DNA from: JBGPYB01 sp041493035
Lineage (GTDB): Bacteria; Acidobacteriota; Vicinamibacteria; Fen-336
Assembly (NCBI GenBank): GCA_041493035.1
Contig: JBGPYB010000085.1
Span: 1 to 20,431 of the forward strand
Reading direction: 5' to 3'
Length of the DNA stretch: 20,431 nucleotides
Shown: one piece after another, positions 13,505-20,144 of the stretch
How the letters are laid out: each line of letters begins with the position of its first letter
How positions within the stretch are numbered: the first letter of the stretch is position 1
Notes under the pieces: generated by a model
What the model was told of the DNA's origin: nothing
The model's database searches: none
The model's input: the letters and a program-made list of their open reading frames with translations, nothing else
Made by a program: the position numbers and the translations under genes

Positions 13505-15261
13505 CGAGGTTTCACTTTCGGCTGGGGATTGTATTCGATCGGCCGTCGAGATGTGCCGGGATCGCCGGACGTGCCGTTGCCTTCGACGAGGGTCACATAC
13601 CGATCGACCGCGAGATCGAGGAACCGCTCGATGCGGTCGCCGGGGCCTGGCCACCTCACTTCCACCGAATCCACCCTGGCCGCTTTGCCCAGCCCGAGCA
13701 CGAGGCGCGGGTCGTGTGACGAGAGATAGCTGCCGCCCCCTGTCTTCAGCCGCTGGCGCTCGATGCCGCCGGCCGACCACTGGATGCGGGCGCCCACCGC
13801 ATCACGGTTGCACCGTGTTCCCTGGAGCCGCACGCCGAGCCAATGATTCTCGGACCCCGACTCGTTGCGCAGGAGAACCGGGGCCATGCCGTTGTTCGTC
13901 ATCAGCACGTCCACGCGTCCGTCGTTGTCGAAGTCTCCGACCGCCAGACCCCGGCCCGAAAGGTCCTTCTGGAACACCGGGCCGGCCTCGGCGCTGACGT
14001 TCCGGTACCGTCCGGCCTCGTTGTGGAAGAGCAGCGGCGGCTCCTTGTACCGGACCGCGGTGCCGGCGCCGTCGACCATGTCGTCGGGATGGCCGTTCAC
14101 GAGGAACAGGTCGGGCCATCCGTCGTTGTCGTAGTCGAAGAGTTTGACCCCCCAGACGCTCAGAAGCTGCGTCGCAGCGGCGATACCGTTCGGCTGGGCC
14201 TCGTCGGTGAACGACTCTCTCCGGCTGTTGCGATAGAGGGCGGAGAACTCGTGGTCGATGTTGCCGACGACCACGTCCTGCCAGCCGTCCCCGTCGTAGT
14301 CGGCCGCGTCGACTCCCATGCTCGACCGCGGCTGGCCGTTGGCGGAGAAGGCCACTTCGGCCGCGAGACCCCGCTCTTCCCATCGTTCCTTGCCCCGGTT
14401 GACGAACAGGAAGTTCGGTGCGGTGTCGTTCGCGACGAACAGGTCCATCAGCCCATCGTTGTTGACGTCGGTCGCCACGACTCCTAGCGCCTTGCCCAGC
14501 GCTCCCGCGATCCCCGTCGCGGCGCCCACGTCCGTGAACGTGCCGTCCCCGTTGTTCCGGAACAGGTGGCTGGCCGTGGGCTCGAAGATGCGGGGGACGC
14601 AGTAATAGCGCTTGCCGTGCCGGCTCCCGCTGCACGAGGTTGTGGTATCGAGCCCGTACCGCACGTAGCTGCAGACGAAGAGATCGAGGAGGCCGTCGTT
14701 GTCGTAGTCGAACCATGCCGCGCTGGTGGTCCAGCCGGGCGCCGACACGCCGGCCCTGTCGGTCACGTCCGTGAACGTGCCGTCGCCGTTGTTGCGGTAG
14801 AGGATCGCCCTGCCGTAAGCCGTGACGTAGAGATCGGGGAAGCCGTCGTTATCGTAGTCGCCGACGGCCGCGCCCATGCCGAAGCTCCCACCCGCGACGC
14901 CGGCCCTTTCGGTCACGTCGGTGAAGGTCCCGTCGCGATTGTTCCGGTAGAGGGCGTTCCCGATCGGGACTCTCGGCCGGTGGAAGTCTGACCGGCCGCT
15001 GTTCACCAGATAGACATCCATCCACCCGTCGTTGTCGAAGTCGAGGAAGGCGGCACCGGCGCCTGTCGTCTCGGGGAGGTAGCGATCGGGGGACTGGGCG
15101 TTGTCGTGGACCCAGGTGATCCCGCTCTTCTCGGGGGTCACTTCGCGAAACAGCACGCGGGCGTTGGTCGGCGGGGCGTCACTGAGTCCGAGCCGGCCGA
15201 GGAGCGCCAGTGCGGCCCCGCAACTCAGGGTCTTGAGGAAACGCCGCCGCCCTTGGTTCAA
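13501..15261 (-). CDS. CRTAC1-family propeller with twin-arginine signal and ASPIC/UnbV domain
   Basis: From TTG 15261 the product is 586 residues. It starts MNQGRRRFLKTLSCGAALAL, a clear twin-arginine (Tat) signal with R-R-R-F-L-K at 5-10. FG-GAP blades follow (DFDNDGWMDVYL, DYDNDGFPDLYV, DYDNDGLLDLFV, DYDGDGWQDVVV, DFDNDGRVDVLM), with a loop bounded by two cysteines (SCSGSRHGKRYYC), and the protein ends in an UnbV_ASPIC domain (NRDAVGARIQW, LGLGKAARVDSVEVRWPGPG). Tat export implies folding before translocation. An ATG at 15318 would add 19 residues, but its third codon positions are poorer in G+C than the gene body and it lies upstream of the promoter candidate, so I prefer TTG. The gene is coupled by ATGA to the GH5-like gene downstream and diverges from the FGE-like pair. 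Confidence 0.9.
   Translation of the reverse strand: MNQGRRRFLKTLSCGAALALLGRLGLSDAPPTNARVLFREVTPEKSGITWVHDNAQSPDRYLPETTGAGAAFLDFDNDGWMDVYLVNSGRSDFHRPRVPIGNALYRNNRDGTFTDVTERAGVAGGSFGMGAAVGDYDNDGFPDLYVTAYGRAILYRNNGDGTFTDVTDRAGVSAPGWTTSAAWFDYDNDGLLDLFVCSYVRYGLDTTTSCSGSRHGKRYYCVPRIFEPTASHLFRNNGDGTFTDVGAATGIAGALGKALGVVATDVNNDGLMDLFVANDTAPNFLFVNRGKERWEERGLAAEVAFSANGQPRSSMGVDAADYDGDGWQDVVVGNIDHEFSALYRNSRRESFTDEAQPNGIAAATQLLSVWGVKLFDYDNDGWPDLFLVNGHPDDMVDGAGTAVRYKEPPLLFHNEAGRYRNVSAEAGPVFQKDLSGRGLAVGDFDNDGRVDVLMTNNGMAPVLLRNESGSENHWLGVRLQGTRCNRDAVGARIQWSAGGIERQRLKTGGGSYLSSHDPRLVLGLGKAARVDSVEVRWPGPGDRIERFLDLAVDRYVTLVEGNGTSGDPGTSRRPIEYNPQPKVKPR
14749..14793 (-). repeat. Inverted partner of the 11082-11126 FG-GAP segment
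   Basis: Minus-strand codons here read NNGDGTFTDVTDRAG. The segment is the reverse-complement near-copy of 11082-11126. Related but more diverged copies of the same blade motif occur around 14521-14550 and 14905-14945 in the same gene. Confidence 0.7.
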
Positions 15262-15271
15262 TGTGGGCGCG

Positions 15272-15299
15272 ATTGTAGTGGAATTCCCAACCGAACCAA
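15272..15299 (-). promoter_or_regulatory. Promoter candidate of the Tat-exported CRTAC1 gene
   Basis: On the minus strand, TACAAT (15272-15277) lies 16 bases after TTGGTT (15294-15299), a -10 with five matches and a -35 with three. The -10 ends ten bases before the TTG at 15261, so transcription would begin two to four bases before the start codon. The local sequence is richer in A+T than the flanking genes. Confidence 0.45.
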
Positions 15300-15300
15300 T

Positions 15301-15311
15301 CGAGAATCTCG
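15301..15311. promoter_or_regulatory. Short inverted repeat before the FGE-like gene
   Basis: CGAGA-A-TCTCG is a perfect five-base-arm repeat ending five bases before the ATG at 15317. Its GAGA is the only Shine-Dalgarno-like element for that gene. It could be an operator or chance. Confidence 0.25.
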
Positions 15312-15316
15312 CGACC

Positions 15317-16285
15317 ATGAACGCACACTGGCCCGCGCTTACGCTCGCGCTCACTCTCACGCTCGCTGCCAGGGCTCTGCCCGCGCGCGGCGAGGAGAAA
15401 GCCGTGAAGCCCGCGCGCCCGGACCTGGGGCGCGTCGCTACGAGCCGGAAGGACGGCCTGACGTACGCCTTCATCCCGCCCGGGGTCTTCCAGATGGGGT
15501 GCGTGCCCGGCGACGACTGTGCCAAGGACGACCGCAAGGACGAGGGGCCACGCCACCCTGTGAAGCTGGCGAGGGGGTTCTGGATGGGCCGTACCGAGGT
15601 GACGGTGGAGGCGTTCCTGACATTCGTGGCTCAAACAGGACGCCAGACCACGGCGGAGATGGACGGCTGGAGCCCCCTCTTCGATGGCCGACAGGTCGTG
15701 AGGAAGGAGCGGATGAGCTGGCGGTCTCCCGGCTTCGACCAGGGGCCGAAGCACCCGGTGGTCGTCGTGAGCTGGTACGACGCCGAGGCCTTTTGCGCAT
15801 GGTCGGGCGGCCGTCTGCCGACCGAGGCCGAATGGGAATACGCGGCGCGCGGCGGCGAAGACGGGAAGAAGTTCGTGTGGGGTAACGATCCGACACCTGT
15901 CGCCTCGGGAGTCAACCAAGCCAACGTGGCCGACGAGTCGGCGAAGCGCGTGTACGGGAGCTGGACCATCGTGCCCGGATACGACGACGGTTACATCCAA
16001 ACCTCACCGGTGGCAACGTTCGCGCCGAACGGGTTCGGGCTGCATGACATGGGCGGCAACGTGGCGGAGTGGTGCTCCGATTGGTATGACGAGAAGTACT
16101 ACGCCTCGTTTCCCGAGATGGTCGTGGATCCGAAGGGTCCGGGAGTGGGGGAGCAGCGTGTCGTCCGCGGTAGCTCTTGGGTCGATGACGCATCGCTCTC
16201 GTTCGCTTCGCGCCGCTACTGGGACGCGCCCGCCACCCACATGAGCTTCATCGGCTTCCGCTGCGCCCGGGACGCTTCTCCTTGA
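15317..16285 (+). CDS. Exported FGE-sulfatase (SUMF1)-like protein, first of tandem pair
   Basis: The 322-residue protein has a signal peptide (MNAHWPALTLALTLTLAARALPARG) and then the full FGE-sulfatase fold: PGVFQMGC (55-62), GFWMGRTEVTVEAF (87-100), GRLPTEAEWEYAARGG (165-180), NGFGLHDMGGNVAEWC (238-253) and RGSSWVDDAS ending in GFRC (284-316). True formylglycine-generating enzymes carry two catalytic cysteines after the GGS motif; here the aligned positions are Asp290 and Ser295, so sulfatase activation is not expected. Cys62 and Cys68 near the N-terminus may form a disulfide. This superfamily also includes non-enzymatic and other oxidative members; the role is unknown. ATG 15317 gives the signal peptide; upstream frame is only antisense to the CRTAC1 gene. 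Confidence 0.9.
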   Translation: MNAHWPALTLALTLTLAARALPARGEEKAVKPARPDLGRVATSRKDGLTYAFIPPGVFQMGCVPGDDCAKDDRKDEGPRHPVKLARGFWMGRTEVTVEAFLTFVAQTGRQTTAEMDGWSPLFDGRQVVRKERMSWRSPGFDQGPKHPVVVVSWYDAEAFCAWSGGRLPTEAEWEYAARGGEDGKKFVWGNDPTPVASGVNQANVADESAKRVYGSWTIVPGYDDGYIQTSPVATFAPNGFGLHDMGGNVAEWCSDWYDEKYYASFPEMVVDPKGPGVGEQRVVRGSSWVDDASLSFASRRYWDAPATHMSFIGFRCARDASP

Positions 16286-17220
16286 GGCCGGCCCATTCCG
16301 TCCTTCTCGTTGTGCTCTGGGCGCACGGGCTTTCCGCTTTGACCCCGCCGAGGAATGAGGCAGCGCCGCCGCGGGCGGGCGAGGTCCGGCTGAACTCGAC
16401 CGACGCCCTGGAATACGTCTACGTTCCGCCGGGCGCATTCGAAATGGGCTGCGTCGCAGGCGACAGCGAGTGCCAGGAAGACGAGAAGCCGTCCCACCAC
16501 GTCGAACTGGCCCACGGCTTCTGGATGGGCCGGACGGAGGTGACGGTGGAGGCCTTTCGGAAGTTCGTCTCCGCCAGGAATTACCGAACGACGGCCGAGT
16601 CCGACGGCTGGAGCCGGTTCTTCGACGGCAAGAGCCTCGTGAAGAAGGAGGGCGTCGCCTGGCAAATCCCCGGGTTCGAGCAGGGTCCGAAGCACCCCGT
16701 TCTCCACGTGAGCTGGTACGACGCCCGGCAGTTCTGCGCGTGGGCGGGGGGGCGCTTGCCCACCGAAGCGGAGTGGGAGTACGCGGCGCGCGGGGGCCGC
16801 GAATCCGCGAGGTATCCGTGGGGCGATGGGTCGACGCCGCTTCTGGGCGGCGCGAAGCAGGCCAACGTCGCGGACGAATCTCTGAAGCGCAGGCACCCGA
16901 GCCTGAAGGTCGTCTCGGGATACGACGACGGCTACGCCTACACCTCACCGGCCGGAGAATTCGCGCGGAATGACTTCGGTCTTCAGGACATTGCGGGGAA
17001 CGCGGGGGAGTGGTGCTCGGACTGGTATGACAAGGAGTACTACCGGGCGCCTTCCGGTCGTGATCCCGTGGGACCGGCACTTGGGCTCCAGCGTGTGATC
17101 CGCGGCGGTTCCTGGGTCGACGATGCTTCGAACCTCCGCGCCTCGTACCGCGTGAGGGACGCGCCCACCTACCACGACAGCTTTGTCGGCTTCCGCTGCG
17201 TTCGCGACGTCGGCCCCTGA
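16282..17220 (+). CDS. Exported FGE-sulfatase (SUMF1)-like protein, second of tandem pair
   Basis: This 312-residue paralogue of the preceding protein shares uninterrupted stretches with it: GFWMGRTEVTVEAF (79-92), GRLPTEAEWEYAARGG (157-172), QANVADES, GYDDGY, EWCSDWYD and SWVDDAS. A short signal peptide (MRPAHSVLLVVLWAHGLSA) is present. As in its neighbour, the catalytic cysteine positions after RGGSW are not cysteine (Asp280 and Leu285 by pattern alignment). Cys57 and Cys64 repeat the N-terminal pair. The start is a TTG overlapping the upstream TGA (TTGA, 16282-16285); no later start keeps the signal peptide. The two genes form a coupled operon produced by tandem duplication. The stop lies five bases from the converging DUF3810 gene. 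Confidence 0.88.
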   Translation: MRPAHSVLLVVLWAHGLSALTPPRNEAAPPRAGEVRLNSTDALEYVYVPPGAFEMGCVAGDSECQEDEKPSHHVELAHGFWMGRTEVTVEAFRKFVSARNYRTTAESDGWSRFFDGKSLVKKEGVAWQIPGFEQGPKHPVLHVSWYDARQFCAWAGGRLPTEAEWEYAARGGRESARYPWGDGSTPLLGGAKQANVADESLKRRHPSLKVVSGYDDGYAYTSPAGEFARNDFGLQDIAGNAGEWCSDWYDKEYYRAPSGRDPVGPALGLQRVIRGGSWVDDASNLRASYRVRDAPTYHDSFVGFRCVRDVGP

Positions 17221-17225
17221 CACAT

Positions 17226-18320
17226 CTACGGTCGCGATCCCAGCATCTGGCCCTCGGCTCGGCGCTCGGCGAGCAGCAGGTCGACGAAACGGCCATAGCT
17301 CCCGACACCGTCGGACGTGCCTTGGCTTCGCAGGTACGCGTTGTTGACACGCCGCGAGGCCTCGGCCACGGGCCCCTCGTGACGCGCCGCCCAGACGCTC
17401 AAGGCCTCGATGTCGCGTTTCACGGCTGCGGAACGACCGTCATGGAGGCGGCGCGCCGCCTCTCGATCGATGGTGGCCAGAGCCGAGAGGAGGTACGTAC
17501 TCGCCGCCAACGTCCCCGAGTAGCGGAAGTCGGCGTCGGGATGAAGCCGGCAGGTCAGGGACGCGAGATAGTTGGCCTCGTCTTCACGGGCGAAGCCGGC
17601 GGCGTGTGCCATCTCGTGGGCGGCGCAAAAAGGAAGATCGGGATCGGGGACTTCGGCGTTCACGAGTGGCTCCGCGGTGAACGGAGAGTAGATCCCCGAG
17701 ATCGCGAGCCTGGAGAGAAGGGGCGAGAGAAAGGCAGGCTTGGGATGAGCTGCGGGAACGCTGATGGCGGCGAAGCGGTCCTGAGCCTCGGCGAATCCCA
17801 TCCGCGTTCGACCAAAGACATCGGCGCTTCCCGTGGCGAGCCGAGAAACGCCGTGGGCGTCCTCGGGGAGACCGCTGCGCAGGGCATCGGCTCGCGCTGC
17901 GAGAGTGGCGCCCACCTCGTCCAGTTCAAGGCGCCCGGAGCGACGGATCTCGAAGCCGATGGTCGTGGCGAGGGTGAGACGTTGATAGTTGAGGCCCCAG
18001 ACCACGAGGAAGACCAGATACCCGGCGCTGGCCAGAAACGCGACGCGAACCGCGGCTTCCGCTGCACCCGCCATTCGTGAGCGCGACCGCAGTACGCGGA
18101 ACCTGCGGACGCTCAGGAACGCCATCGTCAGCAGCGCTCCGGGCAGGAGAGGCTCAGCGGCGGCGAACGGAAGGGGAGCCGACAGAAGCGCGAGGGACGC
18201 CGCCAGGCGAGGGTAGATCCGCCGTGAATAGAGAGTCTCCACGCGCTGGGGATGCGTTGCAGCGAGGAGGTGGAGGCCGAGAGCGACCGCCGGAAGGAGG
18301 AGCCGTTTTCCGACCGTCAC
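17226..18320 (-). CDS. DUF3810 family membrane protein, metallopeptidase-like
   Basis: From GTG 18320 the product is 364 residues. Two or three hydrophobic segments occupy the N-terminal 110 residues (LLLPAVALGLHLLAA; LAASLALLSAPLPFA; VAFLASAGYLVFLVVWGLNYQ). A soluble domain follows with HEMAH (235-239) and EDEANY (246-251), the zinc-binding HExxH plus downstream acidic arrangement seen in DUF3810 (PF12725). A membrane-bound metallopeptidase is plausible but the family has no firm function that I know of. The start is fixed by GTGA, where the GTG overlaps the TGA of the hydrolase upstream; an in-frame extension to 18422 runs inside that gene and is unlikely. Confidence 0.82.
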   Translation of the reverse strand: MTVGKRLLLPAVALGLHLLAATHPQRVETLYSRRIYPRLAASLALLSAPLPFAAAEPLLPGALLTMAFLSVRRFRVLRSRSRMAGAAEAAVRVAFLASAGYLVFLVVWGLNYQRLTLATTIGFEIRRSGRLELDEVGATLAARADALRSGLPEDAHGVSRLATGSADVFGRTRMGFAEAQDRFAAISVPAAHPKPAFLSPLLSRLAISGIYSPFTAEPLVNAEVPDPDLPFCAAHEMAHAAGFAREDEANYLASLTCRLHPDADFRYSGTLAASTYLLSALATIDREAARRLHDGRSAAVKRDIEALSVWAARHEGPVAEASRRVNNAYLRSQGTSDGVGSYGRFVDLLLAERRAEGQMLGSRP

Positions 18321-19231
18321 GTCCGGACCGCGAGGAGCCTCTCCTCGAGCCACGACTCCATGCGCCGGAACACCTGTGCCTTCTCCGGCTCGTTGAAGAT
18401 CTCGTGGTAGAGCCCGTGCCACACGACGTGGGTCACGAGCGACCGCGGGGCGCGTTCCACGAAAAGCGCCGTCGCCGCCGGGTCGACGACCCGGTCATCT
18501 CCCGCGGCGATCACGAGCATTGGCACCGCAAGCGAGGAGGCGCGCGCATGGGTATCGGCCAGGGCCTCCAGCAGCGTCACGTACCACCGCGACGACACCC
18601 GGTGGCTCACGAGGGGATCGCGGGAATACGCGGCGACGACCGCGGCGTCGTGCGAGAGGTTTCTAGGGTCCAGCTTGTTGGCCAGACGCAACCACGGTGC
18701 CGCCCGCGACAGGACTCGCGCTGATGCGGCAAGCAGCGCGGACGGCTGGCTCGCGGGGTGAATCCCGAGAAGAGGAGACGACAGGATGACCCCCGCGAGC
18801 GCCTCCGCGGAACGCAAAGCGGAGCGGAGAGCGACGAGTCCACCTTGCGAGTGTCCGACGAGGAAGAGGGGAAGGCCCGGCGCCGCGTCCCCAACCGCTC
18901 GGCGCGCCGCGTCGAGATCGGTCAAGAACTCGTCGAAGGCGTCGACATGGACCTTCGGCCCAGGGCTTCGGCCGTGGGCGCGGTGATCGAAGGCGTGACA
19001 GTCGAAGCCGCGAGCAGTAAAGTGCGCCGCCGGTCCCGGCGCGTTGCGCCCCGAGTGGTCTCCGAGGCCGTGCACGAAAAGCAACGCCCCTCGCGCCGTG
19101 CCCTCGGCGAGCCAACGCTGCGAGTAGAGGGACAGGCCATCGGCGGTGACGACGTGCCCTTCCTCGTGACGTACGCCCGCCGTCATGGAAACGTCAAGCT
19201 GACGGCTGTGAAGCCTGGGAAGCGCATCCAT
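18317..19231 (-). CDS. Alpha/beta hydrolase, monoacylglycerol-lipase/lysophospholipase-like
   Basis: The 304-residue protein carries the serine-hydrolase landmarks of the Hydrolase_4 group. These are the oxyanion segment FVHGLGDHSG (52-61), the FDHRAHGRS stretch (81-89), the nucleophile elbow GHSQG with Ser128, the acid in AGDDRVVD (243-250, probably Asp246) and His276 in GLYHEIFNE. Related enzymes hydrolyse monoacylglycerols or lysophospholipids; the real substrate is unknown. There is no signal peptide. ATG 19231 is chosen because a GAGG Shine-Dalgarno sequence lies eight bases before it, overlapping the stop of the EamA gene; an ATG at 19186 is a weaker alternative. It is coupled at both ends to its neighbours. 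Confidence 0.9.
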   Translation of the reverse strand: MDALPRLHSRQLDVSMTAGVRHEEGHVVTADGLSLYSQRWLAEGTARGALLFVHGLGDHSGRNAPGPAAHFTARGFDCHAFDHRAHGRSPGPKVHVDAFDEFLTDLDAARRAVGDAAPGLPLFLVGHSQGGLVALRSALRSAEALAGVILSSPLLGIHPASQPSALLAASARVLSRAAPWLRLANKLDPRNLSHDAAVVAAYSRDPLVSHRVSSRWYVTLLEALADTHARASSLAVPMLVIAAGDDRVVDPAATALFVERAPRSLVTHVVWHGLYHEIFNEPEKAQVFRRMESWLEERLLAVRT

Positions 19232-19239
19232 GTTGGTCG

Positions 19240-19243
19240 CCTC
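19240..19243 (-). promoter_or_regulatory. Ribosome binding site of the hydrolase gene
   Basis: Minus-strand GAGG lies eight bases before ATG 19231 and overlaps the TGA of the transporter gene (19242-19244), which favours coupling of the two genes and decides between two possible starts. Confidence 0.5.
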
Positions 19244-20126
19244 AGCTTCTCTGGACCAGCGCGACGCCGCCGAGAAGGAGCAGGCCTCCGCCGATCGTCG
19301 CGGGGGAGACGGGCTCGCCCAGAAGAAAAGCGGCCGCCGCCAGAGTCACGAGGGGCTCCAGGTAAAGGAAAGACGCCACCCGAGAGGTCTCGATCCGAGC
19401 CAGGGCGCCGTACCAGAACAGGTAGCCCAGGCCGGAGGACGCGACGCCCAGGAAGACGATGGCCCCCGAGCCTCGGGTCGTGAGGTGCGCGTACTCCCGC
19501 CAGGCGCCCGCTGAAAGGAAGAGCGGCACGAGCATCAGCCACCCGAGGAACATGGCCCCGGCCGTGGCCCGCGCGGGTCCAAGGCGTCGCACCGTGTCGT
19601 GGCCCAGGACCGTGTAGAGCGCCCAGTTGAGCGTGCTCGCCAGGATCATGAGGTCACCCTGGGTGGACGGAAGAGCGAGGGCGGAGGCCCATCGCCCGCG
19701 CGTCACGACGAGGATGGCGCCCATGCAGCCGAGGGCGAGCCCCAGGACCTTGCGCGGGCCGAACCGCTCGTGGAGGGCCCAGGCGGCGAAGAGGGCAGAC
19801 CAGATCGGCGTCAGGCCGACGAGCCACCCGGTATTGACGGCGGAGGTCAGCGTCAATGCGTAGGCCTGGAGGGTCTGGTGGACCGTCACGCCCACGAATC
19901 CCATGAGCGCGATCGGCGCCAGGGCATCCCGCGGGGGCCACGGGGGCTGCCCGCGCTGCGCCAGGACGGCCGACAGGAAGAGCGTGGCCAGGAGAGTCCG
20001 GGCGAAGATGAGCGCCACCGGCGAGATCTCGCCCACCACCGCCTTGGTGGCGACGAAGGAGATCCCCCAGAAGACCACGGCGAGGAAGGCTCCGAGGCGC
20101 GGCGGCATGCGGGGTGGAGGATACAT
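19242..20126 (-). CDS. EamA/DMT-superfamily transporter
   Basis: The 294-residue product (from ATG 20126) has about ten hydrophobic helices in two EamA halves. It begins with LGAFLAVVFWGISFVATKAVV, typical of the drug/metabolite transporter superfamily, and the second half starts near GDLMILASTLNWALYTVLG and contains LEPLVTLAAAAFLLGEPVS. Length and topology fit a complete RhaT/YdcZ-type exporter of small metabolites; the substrate is not predictable. The frame is open to 20387, but that part overlaps the divergent zinc-ribbon gene and is not membrane-like. ATG 20108 is an alternative start. It is the first gene of a coupled set with the hydrolase and the DUF3810 protein. Confidence 0.9.
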   Translation of the reverse strand: MYPPPRMPPRLGAFLAVVFWGISFVATKAVVGEISPVALIFARTLLATLFLSAVLAQRGQPPWPPRDALAPIALMGFVGVTVHQTLQAYALTLTSAVNTGWLVGLTPIWSALFAAWALHERFGPRKVLGLALGCMGAILVVTRGRWASALALPSTQGDLMILASTLNWALYTVLGHDTVRRLGPARATAGAMFLGWLMLVPLFLSAGAWREYAHLTTRGSGAIVFLGVASSGLGYLFWYGALARIETSRVASFLYLEPLVTLAAAAFLLGEPVSPATIGGGLLLLGGVALVQRS

Positions 20127-20132
20127 CGGCGC

Positions 20133-20138
20133 TATGAT
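20133..20138 (+). promoter_or_regulatory. -10-like element of the zinc-ribbon gene
   Basis: TATGAT (five of six matches to TATAAT) ends six bases before the ATG at 20145. The spacing would put the transcription start on or next to the A of ATG, giving a leaderless message. No convincing -35 is visible. Confidence 0.4.
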
Positions 20139-20144
20139 TTCGCG

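Noticed and set aside
15317..17220. Calling the FGE-like proteins formylglycine-generating enzymes for sulfatases
   Set aside because: The two catalytic cysteines are absent in both proteins and no sulfatase is present in the window.
16004..17350. Long minus-strand open frame opposite the FGE-like pair
   Set aside because: Arg/Ser/Pro-rich antisense frame; the plus strand carries full FGE-sulfatase motifs and signal peptides.
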